Source: Aliiruegeria lutimaris
GTDB taxonomy: Bacteria > Pseudomonadota > Alphaproteobacteria > Rhodobacterales > Rhodobacteraceae
NCBI RefSeq assembly: GCF_900099935.1
Contig: NZ_FNEK01000022.1
Coordinates: 1 to 64,000, forward strand
Direction of reading: 5' to 3'
Length of the DNA: 64,000 nucleotides
Made by a program: the position numbers and the translations under genes. Shown piece by piece: positions 1 to 7,561 of the stretch. The notes beneath the pieces are model-generated. The model did not search any database and had not been told where the DNA came from. It saw only the letters and a list, made by a program, of their open reading frames with translations. Position 1 is the first letter of the stretch. Each line of letters begins with the position of its first letter.

Positions 1-366
1 ATCGGGCGCACCAAAGGCGGCATGAACACGAAGCTGCATGCCGTCACCGACGCTTCGGGACGCCCGATCCGGTTCTTCATCACCGCTGGTCAAGTCAGCG
101 ATTACACAGGCGCCAGGGCGCTGGTGAGTAGCCTGCCATCGGCGGACTGGCTACTGGGAGACCGAGGATATGATGCGGATTGGTTCCGCGAAGCCTTGGT
201 AGAAAAGGGGATCAAGCCTTGCATCCCCGGACGAAAGTCACGGGACAAACCTGTCAAATACGACAAGCGGCGATACAAGCGACGGAACCGGATCGAGATC
301 ATGTTCGGGCGACTGAAGGACTGGCGTCGCGTTGCCACCCGCTACGACAGATCGGTATCCGGGTGA
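1..366 (+). pseudogene. IS5-family transposase remnant, both ends missing
   Basis: The frame is open from the first base (reading IGRTKGGMNTKLHAV), so the N-terminal part lies outside the window. The remainder is a recognisable DDE transposase of the IS5 superfamily. The GDRGYDAD block carries the second catalytic Asp, and RNRIEIMFGRLKDWRRVATR carries the catalytic Glu. Family members normally run some 20 residues past the RYDR block; here the match stops there and the frame closes after four unrelated residues (SVSG). The 3' end of the element and its inverted repeat therefore appear to be lost, and the copy is unlikely to be active. The family call is firm; the exact IS group is not determined. 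Confidence 0.85.
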
Positions 367-640
367 AGAGCGGATCGGGCCCGAGCTGAATCACCTTTGC
401 TCCAGCATCGGAACCTCCCCTTCCGGCAAACCGACCCACGGTCGGGAACGGGGGCGGCCTATGTCGGCAAAGACCCGTTACCAAGATCGGCTTCCGATAT
501 TTTCCGGCCATGACGGGGTGATTTCATTCCAGTACGCGGACCTGTCGGGACAGCGAAGAGCGACCGCCGAAGAAGCGTTCCGTGGGTCGTTTTACGATAT
601 CGCGGCGTCGCCGCCGTGACTGCCGTGCGGTCAGGTCAAT
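367..640. other. Intergenic stretch without a supported gene
   Basis: This stretch lies between the broken transposase and the convergent TetR gene. A short frame starting at ATG 461 (MSAKTRYQDRLP, 52 codons) resembles nothing I recognise and its upstream region is not a convincing ribosome site. I see no terminal inverted repeat of the IS here. The sequence is probably insertion scar or decayed coding sequence. Confidence 0.5.
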
Positions 641-1294
641 TCACATGACGATGGCGAGGATGGACTTCACAACTTGCTCTCGCAATTCCGCTTGGGCTTG
701 TTCCGAAAACAGGCCGTCGCCGAAATTCATCGAGAAGGTCGACCGGTTCGCGACATTGAAGAAACTCAGCGCGGATATCTGCCAGTGCAGCGCCAGTGGC
801 GAGATATCGTCGCGAAACAAGCCGGCGGCCTTGCCGGCTTCGCAAATCTCTCTCAGCTGGTCGATCGCGGCATTGCTTGTGCCGCTCAGTGACTCGATCT
901 TGCGCATATGCCGGGCGTCGTGAATGTTCTCGATCATGACTAGGCGGATAAAATCGGCATGGTCGCGGTGATGATCGAAGGTGAATTCGACAAGGCGCCG
1001 GAGAGCGTCCACGGGGGACAGGCCCTTCAGGTCCAATTCGGCTTCGCGCTGCCGGACGCTCCGGTAGGCCTGTTCGAGCACTGCCCGGTAAAGCCCATCC
1101 TTGTCGCCGAAATAGTAGAAGATCATGCGTTTGGAGGTCTGGATCCGGTCAGCGATGTCCTGAACCCGCGCGCCATCGAGCCCGTTCTGGGCAAATTCGG
1201 CCGTGGCTGCGTTCAGAATATCGGCGCGGACGGCTTCCGGATCCTGTTTCCAGGTCCTCACACGTCTGACCGCTTCTTTTTTTCCTCCAGCCAT
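641..1294 (-). CDS. TetR/AcrR-family transcriptional regulator
   Basis: A 217-residue TetR-type repressor. The N-terminal helix-turn-helix is at about residues 25-70, with the block VQDIADRIQTSKRMIFYYF typical of the DNA-recognition helix. The rest is an all-helical ligand-binding and dimerisation domain of normal length. The gene is divergent from the shikimate-dehydrogenase/quiC cluster across a 158-bp region holding two matching AACC-N4-GGTW palindromes. By location and family it is the likely local repressor of that cluster and of itself; the inducer is unknown, perhaps shikimate, a dehydroshikimate or an acyl-CoA. There is no good ribosome site before ATG 1294. That start is kept because the family's N-terminal basic arm fits. 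Confidence 0.9.
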   Translation of the reverse strand: MAGGKKEAVRRVRTWKQDPEAVRADILNAATAEFAQNGLDGARVQDIADRIQTSKRMIFYYFGDKDGLYRAVLEQAYRSVRQREAELDLKGLSPVDALRRLVEFTFDHHRDHADFIRLVMIENIHDARHMRKIESLSGTSNAAIDQLREICEAGKAAGLFRDDISPLALHWQISALSFFNVANRSTFSMNFGDGLFSEQAQAELREQVVKSILAIVM

Positions 1295-1313
1295 GACAGA
1301 CTTTTATTCGTCT

Positions 1314-1409
1314 CAGCCGATCAATGTCCAGCACTCAAGCTATCGGCTGGCAATATATTTAACCGACTGGTACATTTGGCTTGACCAAATTAACCCATCG
1401 GTTCAATAT
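1314..1409 (+). promoter_or_regulatory. Promoter of the catabolic cluster with paired TetR-type operator candidates
   Basis: Two 12-bp sites share the form AACC-N4-GGTW: AACCGACTGGTA at 1361-1372 and AACCCATCGGTT at 1392-1403. Their flanks also match (TTAACC..., ...CA), and they start 31 bp apart. A sigma70-like promoter, TTGACC at 1381-1386 and CAATAT at 1404-1409 with a 17-bp spacer, has the second site filling most of its spacer. An 8-bp inverted repeat, CAGCCGAT (1314-1321) and ATCGGCTG (1342-1349), lies nearer the regulator gene. The placement suits repression by the divergent TetR protein. The repeats are seen directly; the binding is inference. Confidence 0.55.
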
Positions 1410-1452
1410 CAGGGATAACGAATCGTGTTCTCGGCTTTGGGAGGGGCATCGG

Positions 1453-2334
1453 ATGAACGAAGGAGAGCCTGAGAAGGTCGTTGATTTCGACGTGATTGTT
1501 GGCCTGATCGGGCGTGGGATCAAGCTGTCCCGTACGCCCTCAATGCACATAGCCGAGGCCCGCGCACAGGGTGGGCGCTGCGATTATCGCATTCTGGATA
1601 TGGATGATCCCGAGCGGAGCGGCGTTTCCCTCGAAGCGATGCTGCACGAGGTGGAAGCGGCCGGTTATGCTGGCGTCAACGTCACCTATCCCTACAAGAT
1701 CGAAGTCATGCCGTTTCTCGACGAGTTGTCGGCCAATGCCACGGCTGTGGGCGCGGTCAACACTGTCATCTTTCGAGATGGCCGCCGCACGGGCCACAAC
1801 ACTGACCTTTGGGGCTTTGCCGAAAGCTTTCGGCGCGGGTTGAGCGATGTGAATCGGGACCACGCGCTGCTGATTGGCGCTGGCGGGGCCGGCGTGGCGG
1901 TGGCGCATGGGCTGGCGGATTGCTGCAAGGTGGGGCGGCTGTCGATTCACGACATGGACCCCGCTCGTGCAAGAGCCCTGGCGGAACATGTGTCGGAACG
2001 CTGGGGCACCGAAGTGAACGCCGTGTCCGACCTGGCTGCGCTGGTGGCGACGGACCGGCCCGACGGCGTCGTCAACGCCACACCGATGGGCATGGAAAAA
2101 CTGCCCGGCTCCGCTTTCCCGACGAACCTGCTCCATCCGGAAATGTGGATCGCCGATGTTGTCTATTTTCCGTTGGAAACCGAGCTTCTAAAGGCGGCGC
2201 GTGCCGTCGGTTGCCGAACCCTGTCAGGCGCCGGAATGGCCGTTTTCCAGGCTGTGCGCGCCTTCGAGCTGTTTGCGGGTCGGCCCGCAGACTCGGACCG
2301 GATGAGGGCGACTTTCGACGCCTTCGACCAGTAA
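1453..2334 (+). CDS. Shikimate/quinate dehydrogenase family protein
   Basis: A 293-residue AroE-like protein. The N-terminal substrate domain has LIGRGIKLSRTPSMH, corresponding to the shikimate-binding Ser-x-Ser/Thr region, and GVNVTYPYKIEVMPF with the catalytic Lys. The Rossmann part has the GAGGAGVAVAHGL dinucleotide loop, and the conserved VNATPMGM block follows. It should oxidise shikimate (or quinate) to the 3-dehydro compound. ATG 1453 is chosen because GGAGGGG lies just upstream; an earlier in-frame start at 1381 would overlap the promoter. Linkage to a quiC gene and a TetR regulator, not to aro genes, argues for a catabolic NAD-linked role over biosynthesis. It opens the cluster; 175 bp separate it from the next gene. 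Confidence 0.85.
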   Translation: MNEGEPEKVVDFDVIVGLIGRGIKLSRTPSMHIAEARAQGGRCDYRILDMDDPERSGVSLEAMLHEVEAAGYAGVNVTYPYKIEVMPFLDELSANATAVGAVNTVIFRDGRRTGHNTDLWGFAESFRRGLSDVNRDHALLIGAGGAGVAVAHGLADCCKVGRLSIHDMDPARARALAEHVSERWGTEVNAVSDLAALVATDRPDGVVNATPMGMEKLPGSAFPTNLLHPEMWIADVVYFPLETELLKAARAVGCRTLSGAGMAVFQAVRAFELFAGRPADSDRMRATFDAFDQ

Positions 2335-2509
2335 CAAAACAAATTTGCGGGCCTTGGTTCAAGATTGGTAGGAAAGATCGTGACGTTTGAAGATACCAAG
2401 CTGATCATCCCCTCCTTCGTGCCCCAGACCGTCATCTGGCTGCCGCGAGCGATGAGGTTCTGATGGTTTCCGTGTCGTTGCCTTGTCCGCTTTTCCCTTG
2501 GAGAAACCC

Positions 2510-3442
2510 ATGTACGACATGACCGGAGATGTCCTGATCGAAGACGAGTTTCTTCGTGACGGACTTCAGAACGAGAAACGGCTGTTCTCCATCGAGGAGA
2601 AACTGGGCTTTCTCGCCACTTTGGAGGCCGCCGGTGTCCGGCGTATCCAGGTTGGCTCCTTCGTACATCCGAAATGGGTGCCGCAAATGGCCGATACCGA
2701 TGCGCTATTCGAGCGGATCGCGCCGAAACCCGGCGTGACCTACACCGCGCTTGTTCTCAACAAAGCCGGGCTGGAGCGAGCGCTGGCAGTAGGGGTGAAG
2801 CACCTCTCGATCTCTGTCTCCGCCTCCGAGACCCATTCGAAGAAGAACACCAATCGCTCCGTCGACGAGGCCCGCGCCGCCATCGTGCCCACCATCGAGA
2901 AGGCGCTCGGTGAAGGGGTCGCGGTGCGTGCGGGAATCCAGTCTGCGCTTGGCTGCGGCTTCGAAGGGCGGATCGACCCCGATCGCGTGGTCGAGATCGC
3001 GCGCGAGTTCTCTGCCCTTGGTGTCGGTGAGATCAATATCGCGGATACCGCCGGCCTCTCGAACCCGCGCGATGTCTACGCGCTCTGCACCCGCCTGCGG
3101 GACGAGATCGCGCCGGACGTCCGCTTGTCGCTGCATCTGCACGACACGCGCGGCCTCGGCCTGGCCAACATGGTGGCGGGGCTGCAGGCAGGGGTTCGGA
3201 TCTTCGACGCCGCGCTTGGCGGTTTGGGCGGATGCCCCTTCGTGCCGAAGGCCACCGGAAATATCGCGACGGAAGATGCCGCCTTTGCCTGCGAGCAAAT
3301 GGGGTTGAATACTGGGGTTGACTGGCGGGCGCTCACAGCCCCCGTGGCAACGGCCGAGGCGCTCCTGGAACGTCAACTTCCGGCGCGCGTCAGCCATGTG
3401 CCGGCCCCGCCCTGGGATCAACAGAAGGAGACTGCGGAATGA
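2510..3442 (+). CDS. HMG-CoA lyase-like aldolase (HMGL/DRE-TIM family)
   Basis: A 310-residue DRE-TIM metallolyase. It shows the metal-binding start of the barrel (EDEFLRDGLQNE), SVSASETHSKKN, the LHLHDTRGLGLANM block with two metal-ligand His, and GGLGGCPFVPKATGN, which holds the glycine-rich loop and Cys typical of hydroxymethylglutaryl-CoA lyases. It should cleave a 3-hydroxy-3-methylglutaryl-CoA-like substrate, but in this neighbourhood the true substrate may differ. ATG 2510 is preferred over TTG 2483 because TTGGAG lies 7 nt upstream. Its stop overlaps the next start as ATGA. A 27-codon GTG frame at 2380-2463 in the gap before it has no recognisable product. Confidence 0.8.
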   Translation: MYDMTGDVLIEDEFLRDGLQNEKRLFSIEEKLGFLATLEAAGVRRIQVGSFVHPKWVPQMADTDALFERIAPKPGVTYTALVLNKAGLERALAVGVKHLSISVSASETHSKKNTNRSVDEARAAIVPTIEKALGEGVAVRAGIQSALGCGFEGRIDPDRVVEIAREFSALGVGEINIADTAGLSNPRDVYALCTRLRDEIAPDVRLSLHLHDTRGLGLANMVAGLQAGVRIFDAALGGLGGCPFVPKATGNIATEDAAFACEQMGLNTGVDWRALTAPVATAEALLERQLPARVSHVPAPPWDQQKETAE

Positions 3443-4272
3443 GTCACAAATATTCGCTGTCCTACCTGACCGTGCCCGGCGTCACACCGCCGGAACAGAC
3501 TTATATCGCCGCCCGGACAGGCTATGAGTGTGTCAGTTATAGGCTTTACCATCTGGGCGTGGCGGGTGAACCGGACATCGATCCGACCTCGCCGCAGGTC
3601 ATCCGGGAGACGAAACAGGCGCTGGCCGAGACCGGGTTGGAATGTTTCGACATCGAGCTGATGCGGATCGTCCGCGGGCTCGACCCGAAACAGTTCCTGC
3701 CGGCCTTTGAGGCCGGGGGCGAGCTCGGGGCCAAGCACGTCATCTGCTCGGCCTGGACCGATGTGCGCAACGACCGGAAATTCATCGTCGAGACCTTCGC
3801 CGAGATCTGCGACCTTGCCGCGCCCTTCGGCCTGACGGTCAATCTCGAATTCCCCGCCTTTTCGCGGCTGACGACGCTGGAAGAGGTGATCGACATTCTC
3901 GACCGCACCGGCCGGCGCAACCAGGGCGTGCTGGTCGATACGCTCTACATGCACTTCAACAAGGAACCGCTGCTGACGCTGGAACGCGTGCCGGCGGAAT
4001 GGATCAACTTCCTGCATATCTGCGATTGCGAGAACCTCGCCTTCACCAAGGAAGACATGATCCACATTGCCCGCGATGCCCGCCTCTACCCGGGCGAAGG
4101 CGCGATCGACTTCTGGTCGGTCAACTACCTCTTTCCCGATCTTCCGCTCTCCATCGAACTGCCGCACGCAGCCCGGATGGCGGAATTCGGAGCCGAACAA
4201 CACGCGAAAAACTGCATCGACGCCGCCCGTTCCGTCTTTGACGACCAAGGGTCGGACACGAAACCGGCCTGA
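3439..4272 (+). CDS. Sugar phosphate isomerase/epimerase-type TIM-barrel protein
   Basis: A 277-residue AP-endonuclease-2-superfamily barrel (xylose-isomerase-like). Candidate metal ligands are the acidic and His residues in VNLEFPAF (residue ~140), VLVDTLYMHFN, INFLHICDCEN and LSIELPH near the C-terminus. Relatives include hydroxypyruvate isomerases, inosose dehydratases and dehydroshikimate dehydratases, so the fold does not fix the reaction. The start overlaps the lyase stop by 4 bp, implying translational coupling. It may isomerise or dehydrate an intermediate handled by the lyase or the ThDP enzyme, or be a second dehydroshikimate-dehydratase-like activity beside quiC. The family is firm, the function open. 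Confidence 0.75.
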   Translation: MSHKYSLSYLTVPGVTPPEQTYIAARTGYECVSYRLYHLGVAGEPDIDPTSPQVIRETKQALAETGLECFDIELMRIVRGLDPKQFLPAFEAGGELGAKHVICSAWTDVRNDRKFIVETFAEICDLAAPFGLTVNLEFPAFSRLTTLEEVIDILDRTGRRNQGVLVDTLYMHFNKEPLLTLERVPAEWINFLHICDCENLAFTKEDMIHIARDARLYPGEGAIDFWSVNYLFPDLPLSIELPHAARMAEFGAEQHAKNCIDAARSVFDDQGSDTKPA

Positions 4273-4301
4273 GGCCGCGTACAACATCCCGGAGGACGCT
4301 T

Positions 4302-5708
4302 ATGGCTAGAGATATTACCCCCGAAGAAATCGCTGTCATCGACGAGATGATTGCCCGCGCCCGCAAGGCGATGGACGAAGTCGCCGATTACGACCAGAAG
4401 CAGGTCGACCGTCTTGCCCGTGCGCTCGGATGGCACTGCGGCAACGAGACGACCTTCCTGCGCATCGCGCAGATGGGCGTGGATGAAAGCGGCATTGGCG
4501 ACCGCGCCGGCCGTGCCGGTAAGCGCTTCAAGGTGCAGGGTGTGCTGCGCGACGCGCTGCGGCAGAAATCCGTCGGCGTGATCGAGGAGGATCCGGAAAA
4601 GGGCCTGACCAAGATCGGCAAGCCCGCCGGCGTGATCGCCTCTCTGATCCCGACCACCAACCCGGAGCTGACCCCGCCGGTGACCGGCATTTACGCGGCC
4701 AAGTGCCGGGACGCGGTGATCTTCTCGCCGCATCCGCGCGCCAAGGAGACCACCAACGAGATGGTCGAGGTGATGCGCTATGCCTGCCGCCTCGTCGGCG
4801 CGCCGGAGGACCTGTTCCAATGCGTCCGCAAGCCGTCGATCCCGGGCACCAATTACCTGATGTCGCAATGCGACCTGACGATGGCCACTGGCGGCAAGCC
4901 GATGGTGCAGGCCGCCTACAGCTCCGGCAAGCCGGCCTATGGCGTTGGCGCCGGCAACTCGACGATGGTGATCGACGAGACAGCGGACATCAAGGAAGCG
5001 GCGATGAACTCGCGCATCTCCAAGATGTCCGATTTCGGCTCGGGCTGCTCGGCGGATGGCAACCTGATCATCGTCGATGCGGTCTATGAGCAGATGAAGG
5101 AAGCTCTGATCGCGGAGGGCGGCTACCTCTGCTCGCCGGAAGAAAAGGAGCTTCTGGCAAAGGCGCTCTGGAAGGAGGACGGCAGCCGCCGGATCGAAAC
5201 CGTCGCGGTTTCTGCGAAGACCATCGCCGATTTCGCCGGATTCGAACTGCCGGAAGGCGCGAAATTCCTGATGGTCGAACAAGGCGAAATCGGCAAGGAG
5301 CACCCCTTCAGCCGCGAAAAGCTGTCGGTCACGATGGCGCTCTATCGGGCAAGGGATTTCGACGACACGCTGCGCTTGGTGCGCGAGATCTACGAGGTGG
5401 GCGGCAAGGGCCATTCCTGCGGCATCTACTCCTTCGACGAAGCGCATATCCTGGCCCACGCAGCCAATGCGCCGGTCTCCCGCGTTATGGTGCGCCAACC
5501 GCAATCCAAGGCGAATGCGGGCAGCTTCGAGAACGGCATGCCGATGACGTCGAGCCTCGGCTGCGGCATCTGGGGCGGCAACATCACCAACGAGAACGTC
5601 TCGCTGAAGCACTACATGAATATCACCTGGGTGGCCCGTCCGATCCCGATCGACCGCCCCTCCGAAGAGGAACTCTTCGGTGAATTCTTCAACACGGAGG
5701 TGCTGTGA
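4302..5708 (+). CDS. CoA-acylating aldehyde dehydrogenase (SauS/AdhE-N-like)
   Basis: A 468-residue aldehyde dehydrogenase of the acylating type, like the N-terminal half of AdhE and acylating sulfoacetaldehyde dehydrogenase. Seen are PTTNPELTPP near residue 125, the SPHPRAKET segment, GVGAGNS, and the catalytic Cys in DFGSGCSADGN near residue 245. It would convert an aldehyde, CoA and NAD(P)+ to acyl-CoA. The next gene encodes a ThDP enzyme that could supply the aldehyde from a 2-oxoacid. Automated annotation would probably say sulfoacetaldehyde dehydrogenase, but no sulfonate transporter, Xsc or CoA-ligase gene supports that here. A 29-bp gap precedes it, with GGAGG before the start. Confidence 0.8.
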   Translation: MARDITPEEIAVIDEMIARARKAMDEVADYDQKQVDRLARALGWHCGNETTFLRIAQMGVDESGIGDRAGRAGKRFKVQGVLRDALRQKSVGVIEEDPEKGLTKIGKPAGVIASLIPTTNPELTPPVTGIYAAKCRDAVIFSPHPRAKETTNEMVEVMRYACRLVGAPEDLFQCVRKPSIPGTNYLMSQCDLTMATGGKPMVQAAYSSGKPAYGVGAGNSTMVIDETADIKEAAMNSRISKMSDFGSGCSADGNLIIVDAVYEQMKEALIAEGGYLCSPEEKELLAKALWKEDGSRRIETVAVSAKTIADFAGFELPEGAKFLMVEQGEIGKEHPFSREKLSVTMALYRARDFDDTLRLVREIYEVGGKGHSCGIYSFDEAHILAHAANAPVSRVMVRQPQSKANAGSFENGMPMTSSLGCGIWGGNITNENVSLKHYMNITWVARPIPIDRPSEEELFGEFFNTEVL

Positions 5709-7504
5709 TGCCCCGCGACCATATCGAGCCTGGCAAGGACCTGATTGCCAACCAGCTCGTCCGCTACCTCGAAGGGCGCGGCATCGAGCATATCTTCGGG
5801 CTGTGCGGCCACACCAATATCGCCGTTCTCTCGGCGCTGGCCAATTCCAAGATCCGCTTCGTGAATGTCCGGCACGAGCAGATCTCGGCCCATGCTGCCG
5901 ATGGCTACGCCCGGGTGACGGGCAAGGCCTCGGTGCTCCTGTCGCACCTGTCGCCGGGTCTGACCAACGCTGCGACCGGCGTGGCCAATGCCGCGCTGGA
6001 CTGTATCCCGATGGTGGTGATCGCGGGTGACATTCCCTCCTACTATTACGGCAAGCACCCGCATCAGGAGGTGAACCTGCATGCCGATGGCAGCCAGTAC
6101 GAGATCTACCGTCCTTTCGTGAAGCGCGCCTGGCGGGTGGATACCCCGGAGCTGCTGCCGGAGATCCTGGAGAAGGCCTTCCAGCTGGCCGAGAGCGGCC
6201 AGCCCGGCCCGGTGCTGGTCAATGTCCCGATGGATATCTTCTCCGCGCCGATTGATCTGGCGCTCTGGGACAGGCTGCGCGCCAATACCAAGACGCTGGC
6301 GAAGCCGTCCATGGACGAGGATACCGCGCGCGAGATTGTCTCGAACCTGGCGGGGGCGGAACGACCCGTGCTGTATGTCGGTGGCGGTGTCGCGCTGGCG
6401 CGCGCCTATGACGAACTGCGCGATTTCGTCGACCACATGCAAATCCCTGTCTCGCATTCGCTGATGGGCAAGGGCGTGTTGCCGGATGACCACCCGTTGG
6501 TGCTCGGCATGACCGGTTTCTGGGGGATGAAATTCACCAATGAGCAGACGCTGGCCGCCGACTGGATCCTCGGCCTCGGCACCCGCTTCAAGGAGGCGGA
6601 TTGCTCGTCTTGGTATACCGAATACACCTTCAATATCGGTGCAAACGGGTCGAAACTGATCCATATCGATATCGAGCCGCAGGAGATCGGGCGCAATTAC
6701 CCGACCGAGATCGGCGTGGTGGCCGACCTCAAGGCAGCGCTGAAGGTGCTCAACAAGGTTGCCCGCGAGATGCTTCCCAAGGGCCGCAAGGTGCCCGGCC
6801 TCGCCGAGAAGATCGCCGAGGAACGCCGCGCCTTCGCGGCGCAAAACACCGAGATGCAGCAATCCGATGCCTTCCCGATGATGCCCGAACGGATCCTCGC
6901 GGATCTGCGCGCAGCAATGCCGAGGAACGCGATCCTGACCTCCGATGTCGGCTGGAACAAGAACGGGGTTGCCCAGCAGTTCGACATCTACGAGCCCGGT
7001 TCGATCCTGATCCCGGGCGGCTTTGCCACCATGGGCTTCGGCCCGCCGGCGGCCATAGGCGCCAAGATCGCCGCGCCCGAACGGGTGGTGATCAGCCTCG
7101 TTGGCGATGGTGGTTTCGGGCAGAACCCCGCCATGCTGGCCACAGCTGCCGCCGAGAACGCGCCTGTCATTTGGATCATCATGAACAACAATGCCTATGG
7201 CACGATCGCCGGGCTGCAAAAGGCCAATTACGGACTCACCCACGGCACGACCTTCCCCAAGGCGGCGAGTCCCGTGGAGCAGATGCCCGATTACGCCGTC
7301 ATTGCCCGTGCATATGGCTGCGACGGGGTGCGCATCACTTCGGCGGACGGCTTCAAGCCCGCGCTCGAAGCGGCCATTGCCAGCGGGCGGCCGACGGTGA
7401 TCGACGTTGCCATGATCAACAACCCGACGCCCACCTCCGGGCATTGGAACATCCTCGACATCTATTCCCCCGACGGTAACGTCGGGCACGTGTCGACGGA
7501 TTGA
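5708..7504 (+). CDS. Thiamine-diphosphate-dependent enzyme (acetolactate synthase/decarboxylase-like)
   Basis: A 598-residue ThDP enzyme with the usual three domains. The N-terminal pyrimidine-binding domain has the catalytic Glu in NVRHEQISAHAADGYAR (residue ~58). A central transhydrogenase-like domain has LYVGGGVALARAYDEL. The C-terminal cofactor domain has the GDGGFGQNP to MNNNAYGTI metal/diphosphate motif. ATG 5708 is chosen over GTG 5705 because GGAGG at about 5696-5700 then sits 7 nt away. Start and upstream stop overlap as TGATG. Family members decarboxylate 2-oxoacids or ligate aldehydes. Coupling to the acylating aldehyde dehydrogenase suggests a decarboxylase feeding it. The substrate cannot be read from sequence. 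Confidence 0.8.
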   Translation: MPRDHIEPGKDLIANQLVRYLEGRGIEHIFGLCGHTNIAVLSALANSKIRFVNVRHEQISAHAADGYARVTGKASVLLSHLSPGLTNAATGVANAALDCIPMVVIAGDIPSYYYGKHPHQEVNLHADGSQYEIYRPFVKRAWRVDTPELLPEILEKAFQLAESGQPGPVLVNVPMDIFSAPIDLALWDRLRANTKTLAKPSMDEDTAREIVSNLAGAERPVLYVGGGVALARAYDELRDFVDHMQIPVSHSLMGKGVLPDDHPLVLGMTGFWGMKFTNEQTLAADWILGLGTRFKEADCSSWYTEYTFNIGANGSKLIHIDIEPQEIGRNYPTEIGVVADLKAALKVLNKVAREMLPKGRKVPGLAEKIAEERRAFAAQNTEMQQSDAFPMMPERILADLRAAMPRNAILTSDVGWNKNGVAQQFDIYEPGSILIPGGFATMGFGPPAAIGAKIAAPERVVISLVGDGGFGQNPAMLATAAAENAPVIWIIMNNNAYGTIAGLQKANYGLTHGTTFPKAASPVEQMPDYAVIARAYGCDGVRITSADGFKPALEAAIASGRPTVIDVAMINNPTPTSGHWNILDIYSPDGNVGHVSTD

Positions 7505-7511
7505 CCGCAAC

Positions 7512-7536
7512 GGGCGGCGCCCCAGGGGCGCCGTCC
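7512..7536 (+). terminator. Intercistronic GC hairpin
   Basis: An 11-bp stem with one G-U pair (GGGCGGCGCCC side against GGGCGCCGTCC) closes a 3-nt loop between the ThDP gene and quiC. No T-run follows. It is better read as an mRNA processing or stability hairpin, or a partial attenuator, than as a full terminator. Confidence 0.4.
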
Positions 7537-7561
7537 AATTCCACTTGGAAAGGACGAAACG

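Noticed and set aside
332-619. 95-codon plus-strand frame after the transposase
   Set aside because: It overlaps the transposase end in another frame and resembles nothing known.
2380-2463. 27-codon GTG frame between the shikimate dehydrogenase and lyase genes
   Set aside because: No ribosome site or recognisable product; could be a remnant but is not supportable.
4302-7504. Sulfoacetaldehyde pathway (acylating dehydrogenase plus Xsc)
   Set aside because: Xsc does not work with an acylating dehydrogenase in one step, and no sulfonate transporter, sulfite exporter or taurine gene is nearby.
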